Origin: Sabethes cyaneus
Lineage: Eukaryota > Arthropoda > Insecta > Diptera > Culicidae
DNA length: 64,000 bases
Direction: 5' to 3'
NCBI RefSeq assembly: GCF_943734655.1
Contig: NC_071354.1
Coordinates: forward strand, 74,219,338-74,283,337
In this document: piece after piece, positions 12,901 through 23,724 of the stretch
Layout: each line of letters begins with the position of its first letter
How positions within the stretch are numbered: position 1 is the stretch's first letter
Position numbers and translations under genes: made by a program
Notes under the pieces: generated by a model
The model's database searches: none
Told to the model about the DNA's origin: nothing
The model's input: the letters and a program-made list of their open reading frames with translations, nothing else

Positions 12901-15900
12901 ATGCTCTGTACCGTTACATAATTATGAAGTGTCTCTTTACAATTACTATCATAACACTGTGTTTATCATAATTAAACACACTATATGCTTCAGCAAATCA
13001 GAACAGTTATTCAGAAGTAAGTAACTACGATTTTTGATTGTCCCTACTTGATAATCAACAGTGGCTAATAAATATCTTCAATTTATCTCCACCTCCCGTC
13101 GGAAAAGGTAATGCTAAAATAGAGGATCTCCAGCGTGCGGAACCGATTGCCGTAACCGTTCCGGCGATCATCAGGTGTTCCCTGCTGGGGCATCAACAAC
13201 CATCCACAGCCGGGAACCACTGTGCGCCAACAAACTTTTATGCAAATCTACCCAGCGCCGGTAGCGGTACGAGCAAAAGTGTCTCTGACCTGCTCACGTG
13301 CGATATGCCAGTTAAGACGGTATAATAACTTCTTGCGATATTAGCACCACACCATCACCAGTAATAGTGTTGAGGAAATTGTGGCGCCATATGCAGGTTT
13401 TCAAGCGTGACCAAGTTCGGATGCTTCTTTCGGCCGTTCTTGAATGAGCTCGATTTAACTATACTATGAATGGAACAGACGATGTGACAAAGTTACACGA
13501 AGCAGCTATTGGACTGAAGCAATTAGAAACATGGTTATTCTGTGCTATAATAAAATTTGGGATTTTTTGAACATTTGGAAATCGAGCGCCAGTCGATTAC
13601 GAGAGTATTTCAATTGTTTGTACGCGATGGCACGCAGAATGGTTTAAAAATTTATAGGTTGCTAGAAGACTTGTAAACGAAAATAATATTTAGAAAAATC
13701 GAGACTCCTATTTCGTCTGAAAATTTCATTGAAATTTTCCGATTTTCTTCAACATCGCTTATTTACCAATTCATAACTTTACCAAGTTATCAGATCCAAA
13801 GTTTTTTGATGAAAATGTAAGCAATTTTTTTCAGCAACCCAAGGAAAACATTGTCTGGAAACAGTTTTGTACACATTTTTTCACTATAGTGATGATTAGG
13901 ATAACTCCAAACTTCATGAATTTTTTTAAACATTTTTTTTCTCAATCATTGTCTTTGAGTGATAATAACTTTGCGGTAGCGTTTATTGTTGTTTGTCAGC
14001 GTAAAAACTGGATTTTTCTGAATATTTTCTTACTCCGTTGACCTGATGTCTTACGACAGGCCTGTATAATGTAATTCCTCCTTCTAGCCCGTTCCATGAC
14101 CGCTAGTCTTCAGATCCGCGGGTGTCCACAGTGCCCGCCAGATCTTGCTCCACCGGATCCTGCCACTGGTTGGTCTTGTTTCTCATCCGGCATTCTAGCA
14201 ATCTGTTCTGCGGTGTTTTGTTTCAAGGTGCATTTTGTACGGAGGTTTAGATTATTCGAACGCAAATTTCGAACGAAAGCGAATAAAATTTAGCGAAAAT
14301 GGATGGGGAAGAAATTGGGTTCGAATCCTGTTTTAGTTGGCTCCCATTATAACCCGGTTAGATCCGCTGATTCCTTAGCTTAGGTGAAGAGGAGGGGCAG
14401 GGCCAAGATGCCGCCCTGGAAAATAAAAAGTTATCAACCACGAAGAAGAAAATAAGTAGGGACAATCGGCGTCGACCTACGCGACGAAATAAAGACTACG
14501 ATTGGAAACTCGGGACATGAAATTGCAAATCGTTCGGCTTCCCGGTTGCGGTAGGATAATCTATGATGAACTACATCCCCGAAACTTCGAAGTCGTAGCA
14601 CTGCAGGAACTTTGCTGGACAGGACAGAAGATATGGAAAAGCGGGCATCGAGCGGCTACTTTCTACCAGAGCTGTGGCACCACCAACGAGCTGGGAACCG
14701 GCTTTATAGTACTGGGAAAGATGCGCCTGTGTGTGATTGGTTGGTAACCGATCAACGCAAGGATGTGCAAGTTGAGGATTAAGGGCCGTTTCTTTAATTA
14801 AAGTATCATCAATGTGCACTGCCCTCACGAAGGGAGACCCGATGACGAGAAGGAGCCGTTCTACGCGCAGCTGGAACAGGTGTATGATGGCTGTCCGCGA
14901 CGGGACGTGAAAATCGTCATCGGTGACATGAACGCGCAGGTAGGACGGGAAGCTATATAAACACCGGTGATCGAACCAAACAGCCTACATGCCGCAACGA
15001 ACGACAACGGCCAACGATGCGTAAATTTTGCGGCTTCCCGCGGCGTGGTATTCCGAAGTACCATCTTCCCCCGCAAAGATATCCACAAGGCCATCTGGAG
15101 ATCACCAGACCAACGGATAGAAAAACAAATTAACCATATTCTAATCGACGGTAAATTCTCCTCTGATGTTATAAACGTGCGCACCTACCGCAGCGCGAAT
15201 ATAGATTCGGCCCATTTCCTAGTTGCAGTCTGCATGCGCTCAAAACTCTCGACGTATAACGTCGTGTATAACACACGTTGAAGTCGTACGCCGCGACTCA
15301 ACATCGAGCAGCTACGAGACACCGCAGTTGCCCAGAAATACGCGCAGCAGTTGGAAGCAGCGCTACCAACGGAAGAGCAACTTGCCGCAGCCACTCTTAA
15401 AGATGGTTGGAAAGGCATTAAGACCGTCATCGGTAGTACTGCTCTCGCGGCACTAGGTACAATGAATCCGAACCGAAAAAACGATTGGTTCGACGGCGAA
15501 TGCGAGCAATTAGTACAGGAGAAGAATGTAGCACGTGCGGAGGAAAAAGCGCCAACAGGAAGAACGAGATCGCGAGGCGATGGAAGAACTGTACCGTGCT
15601 AACGGTAAACGGAAGTTCTTCGAGAAGTTCGTCGAGAAGTCTTCTCACGAACGAACGTGAGGTGATCGAGAGGTGGAAGCAGTATTATGACAAGCACCTT
15701 AACAGCGATGTAGCTGAACATGAAGGTGACAATATGGCAATAGATAAAGCGGCTGGGGCTGATCAGCTACCCGGCGCGCTGCTGAAATACGGTGGTGACG
15801 CACTGGCTAGAGCGCTGCACTGGGTCATTGTCAAGATATGGGAGGAGGAGCTACTACCGGAGGAGTGGACGGAAGGCATCCGGTGTGTCCGATCTACATA

Positions 15901-18900
15901 AAGGGCGACAAGTTGGATTGTTGTAATTAACGCACAATCACAGTGTAGAACGCCGCCTACAAGGTACTCTCCCAACTTTTATGTTGTCGATTATCACCAT
16001 TTGCAAAGGAGTTCGTGGGGCAATATCAAACGAGATTCATGGGTGCCCGTGCCACCACGAATCAGATTTTCGCACTTCGGCAAGTGTTGCAGAAATGTCG
16101 CGAATACAACGTGTCCACGAATCATTTATTCATCGACCTCAAATCGGCGTGACACGATCGATCGAGATCAGCTATGGCAGATTATGCACTACTACGGATT
16201 TCCGGATAAACTAACGCGGTTGGTCAAGGCGACGATGGATCGAGTAATGTGTGTTGTTCGAGTATCAGGGCAGTCTCGAGTCCTGGGCTTTCATGTTTGC
16301 TGTTCAACATCGCTTTGGAGGGTGTGATAAGAAGAGCGGGGATAGACACGAGTGACACGATATTCACGAAGTCCGTCCAGCTTCTTGGTTTCGCTGACGA
16401 CGTTGACATCATTATACGTACCTTTGAGAGGATGGCGGAAACGTATATTGGACTGAAAGCTGAAGCCAAACAAATTGGACTTGTCATTAATGTATGGGAA
16501 ACAAAATTTAAATACATGAAAGGAAGAGGTTTTAGAGAAGTGAATGCTGACCTCCCTCCCCGGATTCATGTAGACGGTGATGAAATCGAGGTGGTAGAAG
16601 AGTTCGTGTATCTGGGCTCGCTGGTTACCGCAGACAACGACACCAGCAGAGAAATACAAAGACGCATTATGGCAGGAAATCGTGCCTACTTTGGACTCCG
16701 TAGGACGCTGCGATCGAACGTGGAGGAGGCGAACGAACCTTGAAGTGCATCATCTGCTTAGGGAACCACCCATTGCTCACACCGCAAAAATTGGTTACCT
16801 GTGATGGGCTGGGCACGTCGTGAGGATGTCGGACGACAGTTCTCAATAATGATCCGACTGGAACAAGATGGCGGGGCGTGCAGCGAGCAAGATGGATCGA
16901 TCAAGTGGAAGGCGACTTGCAGGCTCTACGCAGACTACGTGGCTGGCGAATTGCGGCCATGGACCGAGTGGAATGGAGACGACTTCGTACAGCAGAGGAA
17001 ACTACGGCCTGAAGCTGATTAAGTAAGTAGGTAAGCAAGCATTCTTTGCAAGTATATGCAAAGGCTCCAGCCTTATCAGTAGGCATCTTAACTCCGTGGT
17101 TGAACGTGCTTCCTCCATCGCCATCGTAGTTAGACAACATCATCGCCATCGTGCCTAAGCAGACACTGCTGAACCCCATTCCAATAATCACCGCGAATGA
17201 AAGTTCACAGAGAGAGAGGTAGAAGCTAGCAAGGAAATTCGAGAATAAAGAGGGATGTTTTTGCTAAAGATTAGCTAATTGTTTCGTTCGTTATCAACGA
17301 GAGGATTTGAGGTATTTGCTGAGAATAAAAGACCGTTGGTTGAACTCACCATCACACCAAGGTAGACCTAACGACGAGAAACAAGCATTCTACGAGCAGC
17401 GTATGATAGCTGTTCGCCACGTGCCATCAAAACCGACATCGGGGACGTGAACGACTAAGTCGGCAAGCAGACGATGTATAGATCGGTGAAAGGGCCACAT
17501 AGCCTGCACACCGACACGAACGATAACCGCCAACGATGCATCAACTTTGCAGCTTCTCGAGGCCTGGTGATCAAATGTACTTTCTTTCCCCGCAAATATC
17601 CACAAGGCCACCTGAAGATCACCTGACCAACGAACATTGAACCAAATCGACAATATTCTCATCGACGGGCGTTTTTTCTCGACGCTCTCTACGAGGTGTG
17701 ACTCGGATCATTACCTAGTAGCAGTACATATGGGTTCCAAACTATCGACGCTATAGAACTTGCAACAAAGCTGCCCTCGTCGGTTAAACATTCAGCAGTT
17801 AGGAAACCCGCAAGTTGTCAAGAACAAAGTGCTTCTATTGGATGAAGCCCTACCTTTAGTTGTGGAGCTAGGTGCTTCGATCCCCGAAGATGGATAGGGC
17901 AGAATACGCTCTGCTGTCAATGAACCGTGCGTTGGAGCGAAAAAAAAGTTTGAAAAAGCTTTCTAAGCATGGCCACAAGGGGAAATTTGGACCAGTATCG
18001 ACGAGGAGGAAAAAAGCACCACAAGAATAACAGATCGTGAGACTACCTTACAACTATTCCGGACTAATGACACGCGCAAATTCTAGGAGAAGGAAAACCA
18101 ATCTCGACAATAGTTCTTCGATAGGCAGCTCAATGGCTCTATAACAGAAGGATTCAGATGGAAGTAAGCCTGGGGGTTCGCGTCCCAGCTCTCGACGTCG
18201 AAGAAATTCGGCGAGAATTCGGGCGGTTAATATCATCATCGGAAAAGACCGACTTCTGGCAGAACTCTACAAAAATGGTAAGGAACCACTAGCAACGGCA
18301 CTTCAGTAGATAATTTCAAGAATTTGAGAAGAGGAGAAACGGATAGAAGGTGTGGTTTGTTCCATCTGCAAGAAAGGGGTCTCGGCTCTATTTCTGTAAT
18401 TACCCCTGCATTACGCTGATTAACACCGCCTACGAGATGCTTTTTCAGATCTTGGAACATCGTCTATCAGCAACAGTAAGATAATTTGTATGGTAATACC
18501 ATGGACTGCACGGTATGTTGTTTAACATCGCTGTTACAGTTGCAATTTTTCTTAACGATTAGCTAGCATATGACGCCAAGAATCATATCGTCGTGATAGA
18601 CGTAATTCAGGCCAGAGTTGGATTGTAATATGTCAAATATCAAATCTTACTGCTTACCTGCCGAGTAAAAACGAACAACAGAATGTGGCGGAAACGTAGA
18701 ACCTCGAGCTTTAGGCACCTACTTGTAGAGATTCGTGGTAGCCGCTTAGTTGGTTTCGAGGTACGATGCTGTCGATGTCTAACAAGCCAGTTGTCGTATG
18801 TACGAATCTCGGCTAGGCGGTGTTGCTAGATAGAGTCAGTAGGATCGTTGCACTAGCCCCGTAACTGTCCTGTACTCTAATAGCCGGCTGCGAAGTCTGT

Positions 18901-21900
18901 CGATAAAGAAGGGTCAAGTTCTCAATAGGACGTTTATACCCATGGCTTTGTTTTGCTTTGTAGAGATTCGTATCGTACAACTGACGAAAGTCCGGAAATT
19001 GCGGTGGACCTGTCACGTCGTTTGGATGCCGGACGACTGTGCAGTGAGCTCTGTTCTTTTCAAGAACCTCATCGGCACCAGGAATAGAGGGGCCCAAGGT
19101 GTTAGATGGCTCGATCAGGTTGAAGCCGATTTGCGAGTTCAGTGGAGAGAAATTCTTCGCACAGCACGAGCCGCCCTGGCTCTATGTTGCTAGAAGAAGT
19201 GTGTTGGTGGCCGCAACTTTCTTGAAACTGGTTTTAACAGTGATTAAGGATATTTTATCCCTTACAACAGCGGTTCCCAAATGGGGGTTCGCGAACCCCC
19301 TTACAAGACATTAATATTCTCCGAAGAAGCTACAATACTGCTTTTTATTGGCTTTCGAGCTAGTTTTAAAGGCTCCTTTTACGTGGCGATCGACGGATGC
19401 TTCACAATCGGCGCTGTTTCACAACCGGAGACAAATTTTGGCAGAGGTCAAATCAAATATTGTTTAGCGAACTTCGATAGTTTTATATGCTTGGATATAT
19501 ATACCATCTTCCCTAGTCCGACTTCAGGTTGAAACTCTTACCCAGGAAGCTGTTTGAAGACCCCGTTGACGTAGGTTTCATCGTCCTTCACCCCGCAATC
19601 GAACGTCTTATACAACTTTCGGGGTCTTGTTTTGGCCGGTTTGTTTTGAGGAGTGTTCTAAAAGAAGAAATTTAAAATTGTATTAAATTTATATTTACTT
19701 TTAAGGTTTAACACACCATATTTTTGTTTAATATAATTTCAGGCACAGAAATCAAAGATGGCGAACGGCTCCCTGTTGCTGTCAAGGATATGGGAGCTTG
19801 TGAAATTTACCCACAGACCATTGCGCACAATCCAAATGGAAGGTACGTTGTCTATTGAATCCAAGACTTTGAGTGAGAAAATAAGAGTAAAAATATCTAA
19901 ATGTCTACTACTTACCACTCAGATTCGTGGTCGTTTGCGGTGACGGTGAATACATCATCTACACGTCGATGGCCCTTCGCAACAAGGCTTTCGGGTCGGC
20001 CCAGGAGTTCGTGTGGGCATCGGAAAACAGCGAGTACGCCGTAAGGGAATCGAGCGGTGCCGTTAAGCTGTTCCGTAATTTTAAGGAACGGAAAAGTTTC
20101 ACGCCGGATTATGGCGCGGAAGGTAGGCTTCTGTCGTTTATTCTTACCTCACCAAAGCAATGTGCACACATTTCGCAATGACTGACGCTCTGCGACCTGC
20201 GTTCTCTGCCTTTTTTCTCCTACTTCCATGCTAACCGATAAACAAAACAAAAAAATTAACTGACTTGTGCACAAAACTTTTTTAGAAGGTACTTGTCCAT
20301 TTATGATTTAAGCGTAAAATAATTTCGTTAAAATTTTGAATGTTTCTAACAAAAACATACTTTTCTTAGGAATTTTTGGTGGACAATTGCTGGGTGTTAA
20401 AACATCATCCGGTTTGTCGTTCTATGATTGGGAAAATTTGGAGCTGATCAGAAGGATTGAAGTGCAGCCAAGGTATATCTCAAATCATCATTTGTTGTTT
20501 TCTGAACTTTCCTAACAAAGTTATTTGAAAATTTTCAGACACGTATTTTGGAATGAAGCCGGCACGCTGGTCTGCTTGGCTACTGAGGATTCGTACTTTA
20601 TTCTGCAGGTCGATATGTCCATGATACAGAATGCAATTGCCACCAAACAGCAGTTGAGTGAGGATGGCATTGAGGAAGCATTTGATGTGAGTTATTTTGA
20701 ACTATGTTAAAAGAAATCACTTACGATATTTTGCTTCTCAAATAGGTACTTGGAGAGGTCAGTGAGGCGGTTCGCACGGGGCTTTGGGTTGGTGACTGCT
20801 TCATTTACACGAACTCGGTGAATCGAATTAATTATTACGTTGGCGGTGAAATTGTCACCATTTCCCACCTGGACAGGACCATGTATTTGCTCGGATACGT
20901 ACCGAAGGATAACAAGTAATTTACGATTTCATCAATCATGTCAAAACTTAATAAAACAAACTTTCCTATTACTTGTTAAGGTTGTATCTCGGCGACAAGG
21001 AGCTTAACGTAACGAGTTTCGCGCTGCTGCTATCCGTTCTGGAGTATCAAACAGCCGTAATGCGACGGGACTTTGTAACGGCCGATCGGGTACTACCGAC
21101 GATTCCCAAGGAGCACCGAACCCGGGTAGCACACTTCCTCGAGAAGCAAGGTTTCAAGCAGCAGGCGCTGCAGGTATCCACCGATCCGGAACACAGGTTC
21201 GATTTAGCACTACAAATCGGTGATCTGGACACCGCTCTAGTGCTAGCACGTGAATCGGACAGTCCCCAGAAGTGGTCCCAACTGGCCAGTATTGCCACCA
21301 GCAAGAACAAATTCGATCTGGTCAAGGAGTGTCTGACCAATGCGAACGACTACGGCGGTCTGCTGCTGTTGGCCACCAGTTCGGGTAAGTTTGATTTTAT
21401 ATTTGAACGTGATTTGGGGGCGAATGAGAAGGAGGGGGTGGAATGTATAATTACAATTTCAAATGAGCGTAAAGAATGATCAGTGGAAGAGGGTGCGTGA
21501 TTCGCGGTCTCTCGGTTTGATAATTAGTTAATATTTACAGAAGACAGGTTTCATTGAATGGATGTTTTATTAGCTCGAATTAAATTGGGGGATAATCCAG
21601 TCAAATTAAATTTTTCTTTTCGAGCTCATAATTGATGCTGAATTAAGAGAAATTCAAGTTAGCAAAATAAATCAAAAGTTTTTTACTTCAACTAATGTCT
21701 TTTTGGTAATTTAAAACAGGTGACACCGACATGCTACGGAATCTGGGTGAAAACGGAGTATCACAGGGCAAGTTTAACATCTCCTTCCTGTCGATGTTCC
21801 TGCTCGGCGATTTAGAAAAATGCTTGGAGATTCTGATTCAGACCAATCGGATACCGGAAGCGGCTTTCTTTGCAAGGTTTGTTGAATCTTTAAAGTTTTC

Positions 21901-22727
21901 TGATTTTTACTGTTTCAAACAAAGAAATGTCTTTACAGAACCTACCTGCCGAACAAAATCTCGTATGTATTGGAAATCTGGCGAACGGAGCTCGCCAAGA
22001 TTAACGAAAAGGCCGGCCAGAGTTTGGCCGATCCGCAGCAGTATGAGAATCTGTTCCCAGGTTTCTATGATTCGGTTAAAACGCAACAGTTCTTGGTGCC
22101 GGAGCGATCTGTACTTTTGCCCGCTGAGGATGCGATCAATGTGAGTGTAATTAAAAAATACATTGAAAAGTGAATCCTACATTAAACAATCTCTTATTCC
22201 ACAGGTACCACTTAATATAGACCGTAATCCAGTGGCAGAAATGAAGGCAGCGGAAAGCGAGGGACGATTCGATTACGATCCAAGCACTAGTACCGAAGGC
22301 AATGCACCTGCGGCGGACACTGTGGTTAGTTTGATTTGAGAAACATCATCAGACGTTTGTTCGCTTATCTAAAATTTTCGTTTAATTTGTTTTCGTTTTG
22401 CAGAGCAAACCTGCCACAGCAGCCATTTTAGATGAACCGCTTAAACCCCAATCGGCGCCACTGGTTGCGGCAGCGTCAATCCCAGCGCAACCCCCGCAGC
22501 AGCAACAACAGCAGCAAAGTAATGCAAATCAAATCAAACGGAAAAGCTCGTTGGAAGACTTTGAGTCGGAAATCGAAGCCTTGAACCTGGACGATAATAT
22601 CGATACTTCGGTAAGTACACCTATCGCTTGACCGTTTGACTCGATTTGCCTATCCTAAAACCATTCCTTTGAACTATCAAACCCTCCCCAGGATGTAAAT
22701 ATAGATGACGATTTGCTGAGTGATTGA
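936..22727 (+). CDS. COPB2: COPB2 / beta'-COP, coatomer subunit beta' (whole gene, 14 coding exons)
   Basis: Beta'-COP is a subunit of the COPI coat, which drives retrograde Golgi-to-ER and intra-Golgi transport; its propellers bind dilysine cargo signals. I read coding exons at 936-938, 1640-2502, 11949-12082, 19743-19842, 19923-20122, 20370-20472, 20539-20686, 20746-20915, 20981-21384, 21720-21876, 21939-22140, 22205-22324, 22404-22610 and 22692-22727. All introns are GT-AG. The exons sum to 2,847 nt, giving 948 residues and a stop in one frame, slightly longer than the roughly 906-914 residues of human and fly proteins. The protein would begin MPLRLDIKRR, as in animal orthologues. Order: N-terminal WD40 propeller (about 1-300), second propeller (about 310-590), alpha-solenoid (about 600-830), then a variable, Gln-rich, acidic tail ending LLSD. 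The product looks fully functional. Confidence 0.95.
1640..2502 (+). CDS. COPB2: COPB2 exon 2: first WD40 propeller
   Basis: This 863-nt exon carries nearly the whole N-terminal beta-propeller. WD-type blades are visible, with strings such as DDMLIKLWNW, SLDRTVKVWQ, ADDRLVKIWDY and SEDGTIRIWH, each preceded by a GH-type turn (EGHSHYV, DGHEKGVN, EGHAQNVS). In the family this propeller binds dilysine retrieval signals. The exon ends after the first two bases of a Gly codon; the donor is GTGAGT at 2503, and the Gly is completed by C at 11949. Confidence 0.96.
2503..3400. other. COPB2 intron 2, 5' part: nothing recognised
   Basis: AT-rich intron sequence. A short duplicated phrase around TTAGCTAATTGACT(G/A)AC appears at about 2788-2822. 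No gene or transposon domain is visible. Confidence 0.5.
3402..3475 (-). repeat. tRNA-derived SINE (family A), fragment
   Basis: Read on the minus strand, a Pol III A-box-like segment (GGTCAATCCCGG followed by a TTAGCATTCACG block) precedes a B box (GGGTTCAAATCCCA). The same arrangement lies on the plus strand at 59305-59437. This is the conserved promoter head of a SINE; the body is lost. Confidence 0.6.
3537..3695 (-). repeat. Interspersed repeat, copy 1 (inverted relative to 30736-30897)
   Basis: About 155 bp match the reverse complement of 30736-30897 closely. Shared phrases include GCCTACGACTTGCAGGCTTC and ATCCAATTTAATTCTACTAT. The family is not identified. Confidence 0.65.
6147..6305. 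mobile_element. GGGT/CCCG-rich insertion, hAT-like end
   Basis: A block of repeated ACCCG on one side and CGGGT on the other interrupts the endonuclease region of the LINE. It begins AGATGGTCGGGTAGCGG, which resembles subterminal motifs of Ac-type hAT elements. The opposite end does not mirror it cleanly, so it is probably truncated. Confidence 0.45.
6318..6398. repeat. Small hairpin MITE
   Basis: A 25-bp arm, GGGTTTTATTACACTCTTAT plus GATGG, is answered by its near-exact reverse complement (CCACCATAAGGGTGTAATAA plus AACTC) after about 30 bp. This is a compact fold-back next to the GGGT-rich insertion. Confidence 0.6.
7346..8699. other. COPB2 intron 2: no gene recognised
   Basis: Unidentified sequence. 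A B-box-like string (GTGGGTTCAAATCC) occurs at about 8211-8224 without a convincing A box or cloverleaf, so no tRNA is called. Confidence 0.4.
8700..8931. mobile_element. MITE with about 82-bp terminal inverted repeats
   Basis: The left arm (8700-8781, starting TTCAAAAGGACCTAAGTAAC) is mirrored by the right arm (8849-8931, ending GTTACTTAGGTCCTTTTGAA) with scattered mismatches. The core carries TTGACGATTAGCTAGCTTGTG, a phrase that recurs in altered form near 18550. There is no coding capacity. Confidence 0.75.
9060..9235 (+). repeat. SINE family C, internal fragment
   Basis: Matches the reverse complement of 26215-26380. Shared phrases include AGTGCAAAAGTCCCTCCTAT, ACTGGTCAGAGGAACGAATG and AAGGAAGGGTAAACCCCAAT. 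The tRNA-like head is absent here. Confidence 0.65.
9461..9615. mobile_element. MITE with about 60-bp inverted repeats
   Basis: The left arm begins CAATTCTAGATAGAATTAAC and the right arm ends with its near reverse complement, GTTAATTCTATCTTCAATTG. The arms contain GTAAACAAA and a GAGTGAGGGTT-type segment. The core is only about 30 bp. Confidence 0.75.
10239..10345 (+). repeat. Repeat carrying the GACGTAG/CTACGTC palindrome, copy 1
   Basis: GACGTAGAGCTACGTC (10240-10255) is followed by CAGGGTGTCAAT and then GTTTTTGAACGCTAATAGCT. The same ordered phrases, with different spacing, occur from 51375. The family is unknown. Confidence 0.5.
10560..10795 (-). repeat. tRNA-derived SINE (family B), near complete
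   Basis: On the minus strand it reads a tRNA-like head (CTGGTCTAATAAGCTCG, then B box TGTTCAAATCTCGACTG). This is followed by the body block TAGCACTAGTCCTACAATTG, GGCTGCGAAGTCTCTCG and a tail rich in GGCTTTGCTTTG-like sequence. Other copies lie at 18723, 38566, 39180 and 42175. Confidence 0.65.
10796..11948. other. COPB2 intron 2, 3' part: nothing recognised
   Basis: AT-rich sequence with a loosely repeated phrase GATCGGAATTAG (about 11150-11400, related strings from 9690). It ends in the exon 3 acceptor. Confidence 0.45.
11949..12082 (+). CDS. COPB2: COPB2 exon 3
   Basis: This 134-nt exon lies between two very long introns (9,446 nt before, 7,660 nt after). It reads YDEGSIIIKVGREEPAMSMD, then VNGGKIVWARHSEMQQVNLK, the linker into the second propeller. 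The acceptor is TTTACAG ending at 11948. The donor is GTAAGT at 12083, after the first base of a Gly codon that is completed at 19743. Confidence 0.95.
12083..14469. other. COPB2 intron 3, 5' part: nothing recognised
   Basis: No protein domain or clear transposon ends are seen. A GGGTTCGAATCC string at about 14318 looks like a B box, but no tRNA fold or A box accompanies it. Confidence 0.4.
14470..17030 (+). mobile_element. RTE/BovB-like LINE, sense to COPB2, degenerate
   Basis: Endonuclease region at about 14500-15270: EVVALQELCW and the PRRDVKIVIGDMNAQVGRE region near 14900. RT region at about 15480-16740: DKAAGADQLPGALLKYGGDA, SVQLLGFADDVDIIIRTFE with the FADD catalytic variant, and EEFVYLGSLVTADNDTSREI. 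A C-terminal remnant runs to 17022. The 3' end is AAGTAAGTAGGTAAGC, matching the short-repeat tail of the 4330 copy. Several frameshifts and stops make it inactive. Confidence 0.85.
17340..18480 (+). mobile_element. Second, older RTE-like LINE remnant
   Basis: Broken endonuclease phrases (GAC-GAG-AAA-CAA around 17375; a GDVN-like string near 17440) and later fragments resembling the RT N terminus up to about 18480. Far more decayed than its neighbour at 14470-17030. Confidence 0.55.
18723..18945 (+). repeat. tRNA-derived SINE (family B), plus copy
   Basis: Head GAGGTACGATGCTGTCG, AACAAGCCAGTTGTCGTATG and B box TGTACGAATCTCGGC, then TTGCACTAGCCCCGTAACTG and GCCGGCTGCGAAGTCTGTCG. It abuts a LINE 3' end at about 18950. 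Confidence 0.65.
18950..19205 (+). mobile_element. LINE 3'-terminal fragment
   Basis: Encodes the RT C-terminal signature: LTKVRKLRWTCHVVWMPDDC, then RGAQGVRWLDQVEADLRVQW. It resembles the tail of the RTE-like copies at 23725 and 42370. A classic 5'-truncated LINE. Confidence 0.7.
19268..19306. repeat. Very short hAT-end-like insert between direct repeats
   Basis: CAGCGGTTCCCAAATGGGGG looks like a hAT terminal inverted repeat. It is followed by GGGGGTTCGCGAACCCCC, itself palindromic. CCCTTACAA stands both just before it and just after it. Confidence 0.35.
19542..19657 (-). CDS. Possible exon of unknown origin on the opposite strand
   Basis: On the minus strand an acceptor (TTTCTTCTTTTAG) precedes an open 116-nt segment that ends at a good donor (GTAAGAGTTT). 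It reads NTPQNKPAKTRPRKLYKTFD, then CGVKDDETYVNGVFKQLP, followed by two bases of a Gly codon. I do not recognise the family. It lies between COPB2 exon 4 and a LINE fragment. It could be an exon of a nested gene or of a DNA transposon. No partner exons were identified. Confidence 0.3.
19743..21384 (+). CDS. COPB2: COPB2 exons 4-9: second propeller and start of alpha-solenoid
   Basis: Six exons (19743-19842, 19923-20122, 20370-20472, 20539-20686, 20746-20915, 20981-21384) are separated by short introns of 59-247 nt. Readable conserved strings are CEIYPQTIAHNPNG, VVVCGDGEYIIYTSMALRNK, NFKERKSFTPDYGAE, VFWNEAGTLVCLATED, GLWVGDCFIYTNSVNRINYY, LGDKELNVTS, LEYQTAVMRRDF and RVAHFLEKQGFKQQALQVST. These match the second WD propeller and the first helical repeats of beta'-COP. 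The short-intron 3' half contrasts with the transposon-swollen 5' half of the same gene. Confidence 0.95.
21720..22727 (+). CDS. COPB2: COPB2 exons 10-14: alpha-solenoid end and acidic tail
   Basis: Exons 21720-21876, 21939-22140, 22205-22324, 22404-22610 and 22692-22727. The first two finish the solenoid (SMFLLGDLEKCLEILIQTNR, PEAAFFARTYLPNKI, SLADPQQYENLFPG). The last three encode a poorly conserved tail with a Gln run (about residues 900-910) followed by an acidic stretch, LEDFESEIEALNLDD, and then DVNIDDDLLSD and stop. An acidic end is typical of the family. The last exon codes for only 11 residues. Confidence 0.92.
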
Positions 22728-23530
22728 GAAGCGCCACAAATCCAACCGTAAATGGCTCCCTTTATTCGTGGTAGTGCTAGCAGAGTATATAGTACTTTAA
22801 TATAACTAAAAAAAAGATTTACGATGAAATAAAAAATAAAAACGCAAAAAATAAGCTGTAGTAGGTGAAGAATGTTATTACCACAGTAAAATTTGTGCGA
22901 ATACTGATGAAAAAGGTGAAAGTAAAAAGAAAACTTAAAGTTTGTAATCACCCAAGAGGAAATAGTCGGTCGGTAAACGAAAAGTATTGATAATAACCCA
23001 AGCACGGTTCCCTTCTGATGACACATACCTAAATAAAAGAAAAACAGACAAAAGTATGATCGCGAAGTGAGTGGAAATGGTCTCAACCGATGTGCCGGAT
23101 GAGATGAGCGGATGCATAGCATTTACAGTATAGGAAAAAAATATATCCAACAACACTGTTGTCAGTGGTTTCCCATTTCCGGTTTGTTTTCCTTTGAAAA
23201 GCACACCAGCACGCAGCGCCACTTGAAATCACAGTCGCCATCGTACGCGAATTGAACTGGCAACTGGCAAGTTTCGTTTCCGAAGCAAGAACGAGTGGCG
23301 ACCAAGCCAACTCTATACGCAAGCAAGGGCTTGCTGTTAGTTTCTACTTTGTTGCAAAACCGGAAAATGTTTTCTATGTTATCACTTATTAAACTTATGA
23401 TGTCTTTAATATTATTATTATTATTACTATTATTATTGCAATCTATATTTTGTCTCTTTAGTGTATCTATAGTGTAAGAAAAACCATAAAGAATCAAGAA
23501 GCAAATAAAACAATATTAAGACATTCGGTA
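22728..23530 (+). terminator. COPB2: COPB2 3' UTR with several polyadenylation signals
   Basis: AT-rich sequence follows the stop codon. AATAAA occurs at 22828-22833 and 22835-22840 and again at 23504-23509, so a short and a long 3' UTR are both possible. A TTA/ATT microsatellite lies at about 23410-23438. Confidence 0.6.
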
Positions 23531-23724
23531 TATAACAATAGCTGATGGCTAAAGTCAATCAACCTAAACTCCCATCTATTTATCTATTTATCTTCTATCT
23601 TCTATATATAAGAGCCTTTTCTGTAACCAAAACCAAGCCCCTGATAGGGCGCAATATTTTCGTGGTAAAAATCGCTCACATTAAGCAAAGATTCATACCA
23701 ATTATCCCAAATTGCATTCTTGCT
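23531..23724. other. Gap between COPB2 3' UTR and LINE
   Basis: AT-rich, nothing recognised. Confidence 0.5.

Noticed and set aside
14310..14345. tRNA gene around GGGTTCGAATCC
   Set aside because: Same reason: no cloverleaf or A box at proper distance.
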